Shown in pieces: positions 55,548 through 64,000 of a stretch of DNA of 64,000 nt (position 1 is its first letter; the number at the start of each line of letters is the position of its first letter). The notes below the pieces were generated by a model. That model ran no database searches, was not told the DNA's origin, and saw nothing but the letters and a program-made list of their open reading frames with translations. Made by a program: the position numbers and the translations under genes. The stretch comes from Bedellia somnulentella (taxonomy: Eukaryota; Arthropoda; Insecta; Lepidoptera; Bedelliidae): positions 5,952,001 to 6,016,000 of the forward strand of contig OY755187.1 of NCBI GenBank assembly GCA_963576735.1. The letters are read 5' to 3'.

Positions 55548-55828
55548 AGAGGCATTAAATATAGTATTTTCTAAGATTTTCACGATTGCACATTATAATT
55601 GAAACAACTATTGATTTTCGGATATTTTAATCGCGTGTTATTACATTATTTTTAAAGCCCGACGTTTCGAAAACTTTTCAGTTATCATGGTCACCGGAAG
55701 ACTGACCTGGCTGACGTGACCATGATAACTGAAAAGTTTTCGAAACGTCGGGCTTTAAAAATAATGTAATAACACGCGATTAAAATATCCGAAAATCAAT
55801 AGTTGTTTCAATTATAGAGGCATTAAAT
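55548..55828. mobile_element. Perfect fold-back element with a 13-bp direct repeat
   Basis: Two inverted arms of about 95-100 bp (each containing GCCCGACGTTTCGAAAAC) around a loop of about 25 bp, spanning 55596-55815. AGAGGCATTAAAT lies at 55548-55560 and 55816-55828 as a direct repeat. No coding sequence. Confidence 0.8.
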
Positions 55829-55889
55829 GTTGTTTTTTTATGTACAGCGGTGTATTCTTTCTTGGATTTGTGTTTTTTGACGATACACA

Positions 55890-56065
55890 TTACCATTACC
55901 TATACTCACGGCTGTGAATCCAAAAAAGGGAGACCAGAACTTCATAATTAGAAATTCCTCAGCAACATTATCAACCAAAAATAATTAAAAAGCCCCAACA
56001 ACCTAGTCGCCTCGTTCCGCACCTATTAGAAAAGTGTTAGCCATCTAAGCCAACACTACATAGCC
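55890..56065 (-). repeat. S1 SINE, degenerate with deletion
   Basis: CTATACTCACGGCTGTGAAT and GCCAACACTACATAGCC ends remain. Confidence 0.6.
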
Positions 56066-56089
56066 AAAATAGATATGAAAGAAAGAAAA

Positions 56090-56364
56090 AAATTCGAGAG
56101 GATGGATGATAGGAAATTAGTAAAAGGTATCTATTGAGCTAATGTGGAAGGTAATGTTAGTAGAGGACGGCCACGAAAGACACACTTGGACCAAATTGAA
56201 AGTGTGCTCAAAAAGGCAGGCGTCCGAAGTATGAAGAATAAAAGAGCATGGATGAAAAGATTGATGGATGTAGACGAGACAAGAGAGGTTTGCCAGGATC
56301 GTACGAAGTGGCGATCGATAGTATCTGCCTACCCCAATGAGAATTAACAGCGTGAGTATATGAA
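56090..56364 (+). repeat. RTE-D LINE 3' end with a coding remnant
   Basis: Longest copy of RTE-D. 56144-56347 stays open for 67 codons: SRGRPRKTHLDQIESVLKK, SMKNKRAWMKRLMDVDE and CQDRTKWRSIVSAYP, then stop. This resembles the C-terminus of RTE-like reverse transcriptases (GRPR...DQI, DR..W..IV). The 3' end is CTACCCCAATGAGA and GCGTGAGTATATGA. The catalytic parts are absent. Confidence 0.7.
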
Positions 56365-56525
56365 ATGAAAGAAATTATTCAAGGGGCCACAAAAATGTTT
56401 ATGCTAAATCGGGCACATAATGAGTATTCTCTGATTCTGTGTAAGTGAATACACAAAATCAGGACTGTTTTTCATATCTCACAGTTACAGTTTCATTTAA
56501 CTTTAGATTACCAAATAGGTAGGTA

Positions 56526-57030
56526 TTGAGTACACTGTCCAGGCAAAATGTGGGTACTATGAACACCAGGCTCCAATTTCACCAACGCGACAAGTGCTAC
56601 AATTGTAAATTCATCAAGATCACTGTTACTATCACTAGCGTCACTACTACTCGCATGGAGAGCCATTTTAAAATACGCGTGTATCAACCACGAAATACTA
56701 CAATTGTCACGCAAATCCGACATGTGCTCAATCTCATGTCAAGATTCTACGACAATTCTACAAATATGTCGACTATAATAATAATTACTGTTTCACAACA
56801 CAATTGTAATACATACAATTGTAGCAAAATGCCTGTCAAGTTTGTAAGCATTTCTATAGAAAATATTTCATAAAATTGTAATATGTCACAATTTGCTTGA
56901 CAATTGTAGCTCGACATATGTCACTGACAATTGTAGTCGTGGTGAAATTGGAGCCTGGTGACGATGTCACGTGATGTGCAGAAGTATTAGTACCTCTGCC
57001 AATCCCTTCGGAGATATACGGCGTGAACAA
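56526..57030 (+). repeat. S2 SINE split by a TIR element
   Basis: GAGTACACTGTCCAGGC to AACACCAGG on the left, and TGACGATGTCACGTGATG to GGCGTGAAC on the right, around the insert at 56571-56953. Confidence 0.75.
56571..56953. mobile_element. TIR element with an acidic open frame
   Basis: Inverted ends CTCCAATTTCACCA; counting flanks, the match extends to CCAGGCTCCAATTTCACCA. Interior frame on the minus strand reads MALHASSSDASDSNSDLDEF. Acidic-serine N-termini of this kind occur in Harbinger-type nucleases, so it may be a deletion derivative of such a transposon; that is a guess. Target duplication unclear. Confidence 0.6.
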
Positions 57031-57120
57031 TTGAGTCTTGAGTAGTAGGTATAAGGGCAAACTGTAAATGATTAGATTAGGTTAGATAGTTTGAGAAGTA
57101 TTTGGGAAGGAATAAATGAA

Positions 57121-57378
57121 TGCTGTGTAGTGTCGGCTTAGAATAGCACTACCCCATTTCTTCCGGTGGGTGTACGTAAGAGGCGACTAACGGTATTGGG
57201 GCTTTATAAGGGATTTTTGGGCGATGCGGTTGGAGACCCATCACCAACAACCTTTATTCTATCATCTTTTCCCCACTCAACTTCCAAAAGTGTTAAAGTT
57301 CTTAGAAATTTCTCAGCTCTGGGTACCCCTTTTAGGGATTTATAGCCGTGAATATATGTATGTATGTATGTATGTATA
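57121..57378 (+). repeat. S1 SINE, full length
   Basis: Complete, with a small deletion after CCAAAAGTG and four TATG repeats. Confidence 0.85.
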
Positions 57379-57409
57379 TGAATGCTATTAAGCATATTAG
57401 AATAGTACT

Positions 57410-57545
57410 GTCTTAGTGGTTTAGCGTAAAGAGCGCTGGGCTTGCGACCCTGAAGTCGCGGGTATGGATTCCGTTCATTCCGTAAAACTTAAAAAAGCCC
57501 ACGGCTCACGTCTCTTGGTTTTATGCCTTTCAGTATAGAACCCTA
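57410..57545 (+). repeat. tRNA-headed SINE, separate family
   Basis: TTAGTGGTTTAGCGTAAAGA and GTCGCGGGTATGGATTCCG are degraded A and B boxes. Only one copy in this window. Confidence 0.5.
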
Positions 57546-58107
57546 CGTGCGCGAGCAAACTCTTATATTATTAGTATTTATCTTAATAGTATAAATGGTC
57601 GTCCTATAAGAAAATTACGATCCTAATTTGTTCAAAATAATAAAATTCTTTCACCATTGTACCATCATTAAAAAGTGCTTAGGCCCCCGAAGGCCTGGTC
57701 ATCCAAAAATAAAAATAAACTTTAAACGCATTAGATATTGAAGCGACGATCAGTTTAGTAGAAAAACACACAAGTGAATGTCGTCGCTTTTGATGATTTC
57801 ATGAAAGCGTTCCTCAGTCGAGTGTTGTGTTAGGTTCTCTAGACGATGAAAACCAGAAACAGCCACCCCACTCAAGTAAGTTCAAGCGTAAATGTGTAGA
57901 TGGCGTTACATGCGTTTTATAATTTTATTCAGATCTTAAGGTACTTGGCATTTTATACTTCTAATTCTAACTAATAAAAAACAATAAGTAACACGTATTT
58001 TATATTTACCTGTGTAATGGAGAGAAGTAGTACTCATGGTAAACTCACTACTTCCCACGGCTTAAGAGGGAAGTTAATGTTTTGGGCTTTTCAATTGATT
58101 GTTGGAC
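57546..58107. other. Unannotated intergenic stretch
   Basis: No gene or repeat recognised. Confidence 0.4.
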
Positions 58108-58383
58108 GTGCCATGTAGTGCCGGCTTAGAAGTGCCGTGTAGTGCCGGCTTAGAATGTCGCTACCCCTTTCTACCCACGGGTGTCGTAAGAGGCGACTAA
58201 GGGTATTGGGGCTTTTTATTCGATTTTTGGGCGATGTGGTTGGAGACCCATCACCAAAAACGTTTATTTTACGATCTTTTCCCCACTCAACTTCAAAAAG
58301 TGGCTGAGGAATTTCTAATTCCTTAGCTCTGGCTACCCCTTCTAGGGAATTATAGCCGTGAGTATATGTATGTATGTATGTAT
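58108..58383 (+). repeat. S1 SINE with a duplicated 5' end
   Basis: GCCGTGTAGTGCCGGCTTAG appears twice in a row at the start (58110 as GCCATG..., then 58133), then a normal S1. Confidence 0.85.
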
Positions 58384-58494
58384 GTTGGACGTGTAGCTGG
58401 AGACATTTATACTCGTTTACAATCTTGATCCCACTCAACTTCAACTATTTTTTTAAATTTAGAGACACACATTTTATGTTAATTTTATACTTTA

Positions 58495-58930
58495 ATATGA
58501 GTGTGCTTAAATAGGCAGGCGTCCGCAGATGAAGAATAAAATAGCATGTATGAAAAGATTTATGAATGTGTGATTTATGATTTTGCTGTGTAGTGTCGGC
58601 TTAGAATAGCACTACCCCATTTCTTCCTAGGGTGTACGTAAGAGGCGACTAACGGTACTGGGGCTTATAAGGGATTTTTGGGCGATGCGGTTGGAGACCC
58701 ATCACCAACAACCTTTATTTTACCATCTTTTCCCCACGCAACTTCCAAAGGTGGCTGAGGAATGTCTCATTCCCTAGCTCTGGCTACCCCTTCAAGGGAT
58801 TTATAGCTGTGAGTATATGTATGTATGTATGTATTTATGAATGTAAAAGAGGCTAGAAAGGTTTGCCAGGATCGTACGAAGTGGCGATCGATAGTCTCTG
58901 CCTTCACCCCGATTTGAAATAATGACGTGA
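58495..58930 (+). repeat. RTE-D LINE fragment split by S1
   Basis: AGGCAGGCGTCCGCAGATGA to GATTTATGAATGT, then, after the S1, TTTATGAATGTAAAAGAGGC to CTCTGCCTTCACCCCG. Confidence 0.75.
58570..58832 (+). repeat. S1 SINE with a 12-bp target duplication
   Basis: ATTTATGAATGT is at 58558-58569 and 58833-58844. Between the left repeat and GCTGTGTAGTGTCGGC lie 15 bp not found in other S1 copies. Confidence 0.88.
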
Positions 58931-59091
58931 TTATTTCATTTTTGTATGGGTATTTAGTTAGTTATAATAACTATGTGTTATTAAAGTAAGAATTTACTTA
59001 CATTTCAGAAAGTCAGAACTCTTTAGCTTAAATATTGGTATCGACATTGGTGTAGGTCAAGGAACTCAATGGGTAATATAGAAATGGTCGT

Positions 59092-59362
59092 ACATACATA
59101 TACTCACGGCTATAAATCTCTTAACGGGGTAGCCAGAGCTTTGGAATGAGAAATTCATCAGACACTTTTTTAAGTTGATTGTGGAAAAGATGGTAATAAT
59201 AAATAAATGTTTTTGGTGACGGGTCTCCAACCACATCGCTCAAAAATTACTTAAGAAGCTCCTATACCCTTAGTCGCCTCTTACGATCACCCAAGGGTAG
59301 AAATGGGGTAGTGTAATTCTAAGCCGACACTACACGGCAATTCTAAGCCGACACTACACGGC
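59092..59362 (-). repeat. S1 SINE with a duplicated 5' end
   Basis: The right side reads TTCTAAGCCGACACTACACG twice. This is the second independent copy with a repeated start. Confidence 0.85.
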
Positions 59363-59494
59363 AAAATGGTCGTATTAGTAGGTATTAGTCATCTGTGAGG
59401 GAGGTGTGGAAGAGTGGATGTCTTTGAGCTGCCATTATGATGATTATGAAGACATTAGGAAAACTGATGATGATTAATTATATCGTTGGGTAGT

Positions 59495-59965
59495 GGTTGC
59501 CGTGTGGTGCCTTATATTAGATCCTTAGCTTAGAAAGTCTACCCATGGGTGTCGTAAGAGGCGACAAAGCGCTTGGAGATCCATTTCCAACGATACTTTA
59601 TTTCTACCATTTTGTCCCCTATACATACATACATATACTCACGGCTATATTTCCCTAGAAGGGTTACAGAGCTAAGGAATTATAAATTCCTCAGCCATTT
59701 TGGAAGTTGAGTGGGGAAAAGATGGTAAAAATAAAGGTTTTTAGTGATGGGTCTCCAACTGCATCGCCCAAAAATCCAATAAAAATCCCCAATACCTTTA
59801 GTCGCCTCTTACGACACCCGTGGGTAGAAAGGGGTAGCGACATTCTAAGCCGGCACTACACGGCAAACTTGTCCCCTATCTACTGTCAAATGTGGCTGAG
59901 GAGTTTCTAAGTCTAAGCTCAGGTTACCCCTTTGTGAGATTCATGACCGTAAGTATATGTATATA
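59495..59965 (+). repeat. Old S1 SINE split by a younger S1
   Basis: GCCGTGTGGTGCC start, interrupted after TTGTCCCCTAT, resuming CTACTGTCAAATGTGGCTGA to AAGTATATGTATATATG. Confidence 0.8.
59623..59868 (-). repeat. S1 SINE nested in S1 with an 11-bp duplication
   Basis: TTGTCCCCTAT is at 59612-59622 and 59869-59879. The insert is a well-preserved minus-strand S1. Confidence 0.92.
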
Positions 59966-60009
59966 TGTTGTGTAGTGGCTTAGCGCGGATGTAGTCAGAT
60001 GACACTTTA

Positions 60010-60183
60010 AGAGCTTATTCCATTTGTCTGAATGAAGACGAATTCAGACTAGTGGAATAACGTTCAGAACGCTAGGCTTCTGAAAAGTAGACAAATTTGT
60101 GTAGTGGAATAACAAGCGTCTGCGGCAGTAACTTCGAAGGACGTCTGAATTCAGAAACGACAAAGTGCAATGGAATAAACTCT
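60010..60183. mobile_element. Tourist/Harbinger-like MITE
   Basis: 174 bp with inverted ends AGAGCTTATTCCATT and AGAGTTTATTCCATT, flanked by TTA on both sides (60007-60009, 60184-60186). A 3-bp TTA/TWA duplication is the PIF/Harbinger hallmark. It sits inside a degraded S1 (GTGTAGTGGCTTAGC before; GGCTTTTGGGACTTTTAAG after). Confidence 0.75.
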
Positions 60184-60186
60184 TTA

Positions 60187-60336
60187 GGCTTTTGGGACTT
60201 TTAAGTGGAGGTTTTAAGGGAGGAAATTCATGAACCAATTTACTATCTTTTTCACTCGCAATTATCAAAAGTGACTATTTCTATTGCTGTCGCTCTGCCT
60301 CTTTGAGACGTACACCCGTGAATATATGTATGTAGG
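60187..60336 (+). repeat. S1 SINE, degenerate 3' part
   Basis: GGCTTTTGGGACTTTTAAG, AATTATCAAAAGTGAC and ACCCGTGAATATATGTATG. Confidence 0.6.
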
Positions 60337-60604
60337 ATTAATTATACGGAAAAGAGGAGTAGGTAAATCACGTAATTTTTGCGGTCAGTTAAATATAGCT
60401 GTATGTGTGTAATAATAACCATTAAAATCACTTGTTTCATGCAATTATCCTTTTCAAACAAACAATTCAAAGAACAAGATAAAAAAGATAAATGTATTTT
60501 ATGAATACGACGATGCATTAGTATGCAAACGGTAATTTTCTTGGTAATTTGAGCAGGTGAGTTTTTATTTTTCCTTCCCATTACTTAACAACTTATGTAC
60601 AAGA
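60337..60604. other. Unannotated AT-rich spacer
   Basis: Nothing recognised. Confidence 0.3.
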
Positions 60605-60745
60605 ATAAATAAATGTTATACGGACATATTACATGCAGATCAAGTTAGCCCCAAACTATGCTCATCACACAAATGTTACTCTCAGCGGGGATCGAACCCG
60701 CAACCTCCAGACCAAGAACCTATCCATTCGGATACAGATGTCGTC
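60605..60745 (-). repeat. S4 tRNA-headed SINE
   Basis: Head with GTTGCGGGTTCGATCCCCGC on the minus strand and a short body (GATCAAGTTAGCCCCAAAC). Internally deleted relative to 33726. Confidence 0.7.
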
Positions 60746-60914
60746 AAATTGATTAAATCTTTTATTTTACCACTTCTTCCTCTCTGTAAAAGCTGTAGCA
60801 ATTAAGGAGAAGAAATAATTTACAGGAGATTTTCCTAATAAAACAAATAAATAAATAAAAAATTTGCTCATCACTATTCTTCTGCCAAGCACTTTAAAAG
60901 TCCCTATTCTGTTC

Positions 60915-61285
60915 ATAATATAACATAACATAACATAAACGTTCACGCCGAATATCCCCGAAGGGGTTGGCAGAGGTACTAATACTTCTGAACATCACGT
61001 GACTTTGTCACCTGGTGTTCAGAGTACCCACGTTTTGCATGGACAGCGTACTCACGTGATAGGGGGCAGGCCTATCGCCGTTTTGTACGAATACACTGTC
61101 ACATGACAACTCAGTCATGTGGGTTTTCCGACACTCACGATGTTTTCCCTCACCGTTAACAACCATGATAAATTAACCACACATATGTCTTTAGAAAAAA
61201 CAAATTGGTGTGGGCCCGACCCGGGGTTTGAACACTAGTCGCTTGCACGTTAACCGGTGTTCTACCCATTGAGCTATCACGTCGT
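60915..61285 (-). repeat. S2 SINE, full length, in duplication copy 1
   Basis: Shares private changes with the S2 at 63259 (ATGACAACTCAGTCATGTGG, CCGACACTCACGATG), so the two arose by duplication of a block, not by separate insertion. Confidence 0.88.
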
Positions 61286-61678
61286 ATCACTATTCTTTTC
61301 CTCATAGATGTTCCGCATACTTAAACATATTTCACTCACCAATTGTATTAAATGTCTTGATATTAATGCTTATACAATCAAAATCCGGTTTATTTAAAAC
61401 ACATTGGTAAACGACCGAAGTTTGATCTAGACTGGCTAAAAACTGGAAATGTAAGTACTTAATTGCTCAAATAAAACGAAATAAGTTGAATAACTAGATT
61501 TGGAAGTCTGGCGGAAATAGGGTTGCCAACTATATAACGTGATTTGTTACATTTGTGTAATACATACATACATACATATACTCACGGCTGTAAATCCCTA
61601 GAAGGGATAGCCAGAGCTAAGGAATTAGAAACTCCTCAGCCACTTTTGGAAAGTTGAGTGGGGTAAAGATGGTAAAAT
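60930..61678. repeat. Segmental duplication, copy 1
   Basis: S2, about 280 bp of unique sequence and the start of an S1, repeated at 63258-64000 with a constant offset of 2,328 bp and few differences. Confidence 0.85.
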
Positions 61679-61812
61679 AAAGGTTATTGGTGATGGGTCT
61701 CAACCGCATCGCCCAAAAATCACTTAAGAAGCTCCTATACCCTTAGTCGCCTCTTACGTACACCCACCGGCAGAAATGGGGTAAAGCTATTCTAAGCCGA
61801 CACAACACTTTG
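61562..61812 (-). repeat. S1 SINE, full length
   Basis: Starts in the TACATACATA tail; ends CTAAGCCGACACAACAC. Confidence 0.85.
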
Positions 61813-61989
61813 TGTAGTGTTGGGTGAAATAGCATTAACTCAATACTTGTCGTAGTAGGTGATTAAGGGCATTTTAATTGATTAGGTGATCCGGTCACAA
61901 ACATCCTTAATTTACTATCATATACTCAGTATACATACAAAAGGGGCTGGAAGATTTCTATCTCACAAGCTCTAAATATCCCTTATATT
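61813..61989 (+). repeat. S1 SINE, degenerate
   Basis: TTGTGTAGTGTTGGGTGAAA start; scattered S1 blocks; no tail. Confidence 0.5.
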
Positions 61990-62372
61990 TATATAATATA
62001 TATATACAGGCATATTATACACCGATCAAGTTAGCTCCAAACTAAGTAAGATTTGTATTATGGGATACTAACTCAACGATATATTTAATATTATATTATA
62101 CACATATAAATAACACCCAAGACTAAGAAACAAACAAACAAAGGATACATAAAAGAAAGAAACAATTTCGACACCGGCGGGGATCAAAATTTTTCTTTCG
62201 TTTATTTATTAGTAATAATCCCCACATGAGGTTTTCATGAACCAAAACATTGTAATTATAAGAAACAAACGTTTATACTCATAACATAAATGTTGCTCTC
62301 AGCGGGGATCGAACCCGCAACCTCCGGGCCGAGAAGCTAGTCACCTATCTACTCGACCACGGATGTCTTCAA
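61990..62372 (-). repeat. S4 SINE split by a family E insertion
   Basis: Body GATCAAGTTAGCTCCAAAC to CAAGACTAAGAAAC, E insert, then ATGTTGCTCTCAGCGGGG and head to GACCACGGATGTC. Confidence 0.8.
62136..62259. repeat. Family E fold-back copy with an 11-bp target duplication
   Basis: AAGAAACAAAC is at 62125-62135 and 62260-62270. The insert is an inverse arm (GAAAGAAACAATTTCGACAC) joined through a remnant of the head (CGGCGGGGATCA) to a direct arm (AAATTTTTCTTTCGTTTATT) and the GATTATTACT-type tail. Confidence 0.85.
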
Positions 62373-62384
62373 CTTACAGAGTAC

Positions 62385-62575
62385 TTGTCTTAGAAATTCC
62401 TCAGCCACTTTTGGAATTTGCGTGGGGAAAAGACGGTGAAATAAAGGTTGTTGGTGATGGGTCTCCAACCGCATCGCCCAAAAATACCTTAAAAGCCCCA
62501 GTACCGTTAGTCGCCTCTTACGTACACCCACCGGAAGAAATGGGGTAGTGCTATTCTAAGCCGACACTACACAGC
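62385..62575 (-). repeat. S1 SINE, 5' two-thirds
   Basis: TTAGAAATTCCTCAGCCACT to GACACTACACAGC; tail missing. Confidence 0.8.
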
Positions 62576-62759
62576 TTCAACTTGTTTTATAATAGTTATG
62601 ACATTTTCACAGAAACGTTGCTTCTGATAATGCATCTCATAAGAAATGTCAGTCGCTCTAAAAGCCTTTGACACGGCTCTTGTATGAGCTTCATGTTGAG
62701 AACGAATGCTTTGAATGAAATGTATCCATGGATGTATCTATGAATATTTATATTGCATT

Positions 62760-62998
62760 TTCTGTGTAGTGTGGTCTTAGTATAGCACTACCCCATTTCT
62801 TGCCATGGGTGTCCGTAAGAGGTGATATTGGGGATTTTTAAGTTATTTTTGGGCGTTGTAGTCAGAGAACTGTCACCAAAAACCTTTATTTTACAAACGA
62901 ATCTCCACACAACTACCAAAAGTGACTGAGGAATTTCTTATTCCGATGCTCTGGCTACCCCTTCTTGGTATTTATAGCCATGAGTGTATGCATGTATG
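62760..62998 (+). repeat. S1 SINE, diverged
   Basis: TCTGTGTAGTGTGGTCTTAG to AGCCATGAGTGTATGCATG. Confidence 0.75.
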
Positions 62999-63034
62999 TT
63001 ATAATACATATAATATTGTTTTATTCAAGACCTC

Positions 63035-63250
63035 AAAATTAACGTTCACGATTTATATCCTTGAAGGCGTGGCAGAGATACAAATACTTCTGAACATCAC
63101 GTAAAATTTCTGTCACTTGGACGTGATAGGGGGCCGGCATATCGCCGCTTTGTATGTAAACACTATCACATGACCAAGTACATTTCAGCCTAGTGGGTTT
63201 AGTCACGATGATTTCCTTCATCGTGAACAACTTTGACTAATTAACCACAT
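63035..63250 (-). repeat. S2 SINE, old and truncated
   Basis: TTAACGTTCACGATTTATAT and GGACGTGATAGGGGGCCGG blocks; head missing. Confidence 0.65.
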
Positions 63251-63258
63251 AAATGACT

Positions 63259-63615
63259 CAACGCAAACATTCATGCCGTATATCTCCGAAGGGATTGGCA
63301 GAGGTACTAATACTTCTGAACATCACGTGACTTTGTCACCTGGTGTTCAGAGTACCCACGTTTTGGATGGACAGCGTACTCACGTGATAGGGGGCAGGCC
63401 TATCGCCGTTTTGTACGAATACACTGTCACATGACAACTCAGTCATGTGGGTTTCCCGACACTCACGATGTTTTCCCTCACCGTTAACAACCATGATAAA
63501 TTAACCACACATATGTCTTTAGAAAAAACAAATTGGTGTAGGCCCGACCCGGGATTTGAATACTAGTCGCTTGCACGTTAACCGGTGTTCTACCCATTGA
63601 GCTATCACGTCGTAT
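63259..63615 (-). repeat. S2 SINE, full length, in duplication copy 2
   Basis: See copy 1. The 3' block differs slightly (CGTATATCTCCGAAGGGATT). Confidence 0.88.
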
Positions 63616-63889
63616 CACTATTCTTTTCCTCATAGATATTCCGCATACTTAAACATATTTCACTCACCAATTGTATTAAATGTCTTGAAATTAATGCTTA
63701 TACAATAAAAATCCGGTTTATTTAAAACACATTGGTAAACGACCGAAGTTTGATCTAGACTGGCTAAAAACTGGAAATGTAAGTACTTAATTGCTCAAAT
63801 AAAACGAAATAAGTTGAATAACTAGATTTGGAAGTCTGGCGGAAATAGGGTTGCCAACTATATAACGTGATTTGTTACATTTGTGTAAT

Positions 63890-64000
63890 ACATACATACA
63901 TACATAGGCTGTAAATCCCTAGAAGGGGTAGCCAGAGCTAAGGAATTAGAAACTCCTCAGCCACTTTTGGAAAGTTGAGTGGGGTAAAGATGGTAAAATA
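63890..64000 (-). repeat. S1 SINE, cut by the window edge
   Basis: Tail, stem-loop and body to GGTAAAGATGGTAAAATA. Confidence 0.85.

Larger units (their letters stand above)
63258..64000. repeat. Segmental duplication, copy 2 (runs off the window)
   Basis: Same S2, unique block and S1 start as 60930-61678. Lacks the 8 bp TATACTCA-like stretch at the S1 tail junction near 63906. The right end is beyond the window. Confidence 0.85.

Noticed and set aside
1..64000. Viral integration or a bacterial gene transfer
   Set aside because: No viral structural or replication genes and no bacterial-type operon were seen. The FP25K-like domain in ORF1 is a normal part of this LINE group.

Overview
This 64 kb window looks like an AT-rich insect chromosome, almost certainly from a moth or butterfly (Lepidoptera). 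The evidence is the repeat content: short retroposons ending in (TATG)n, Helitrons with lepidopteran-style ends (5' TCTATACTTATAATAAATC or TCCATACTAATATTATAAAT; 3' ...CTAG before T), and many MITEs and fold-back elements. Family labels such as S1, S2, E and M137 are local to this report. No database was searched.

One host gene can be rebuilt. It is a histidine acid phosphatase on the minus strand, with nine coding exons between 54097 and 21527. The exons join into an uninterrupted 409-codon frame with a signal-anchor-like N-terminus, the RHGERTP phosphohistidine motif, a second conserved arginine block (RSTFKDRT) and the SAHD motif. All introns are GT-AG. Coding sequence is under 4% of its 32.6 kb span; the introns are packed with transposons. 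Beside exons 6 and 7 lie two relic exon copies, one inverted. They suggest a decayed second phosphatase copy or a lost alternative exon.

Layout: 1-5.7 kb, intergenic with scattered repeats. 5.7-8.8 kb, Helitron pieces carrying a nested 310-bp tandem array with tRNA-like heads. 8.8-13.6 kb, intergenic with an S1/S2 nest and a 954-bp Helitron. 13.6-20.2 kb, a nearly complete CR1/Jockey-group LINE with intact ORF1 and ORF2. 20.4-54.3 kb, the acid phosphatase gene and its repeat-filled introns. 54.3-64 kb, upstream intergenic DNA made almost entirely of S1, S2, RTE tails and MITEs, ending in a local segmental duplication cut by the window edge.

The repeats look like a parasitic system. A truncated RTE-like LINE family, the S1 SINE (about 50 copies or pieces) and the tRNA-headed S2 SINE (about 20) share a related 3' end: a C-rich/G-rich stem-loop, then GCGTGA-like sequence and a TATG-type tail. 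That is what one LINE reverse transcriptase mobilising all three would leave. Several insertions have clear 9-12 bp target duplications. The most unusual element is family E: all five loci, from 63-bp remnants to a 1.2 kb array, contain a head-to-head (fold-back) junction at or near a tRNA-like head.
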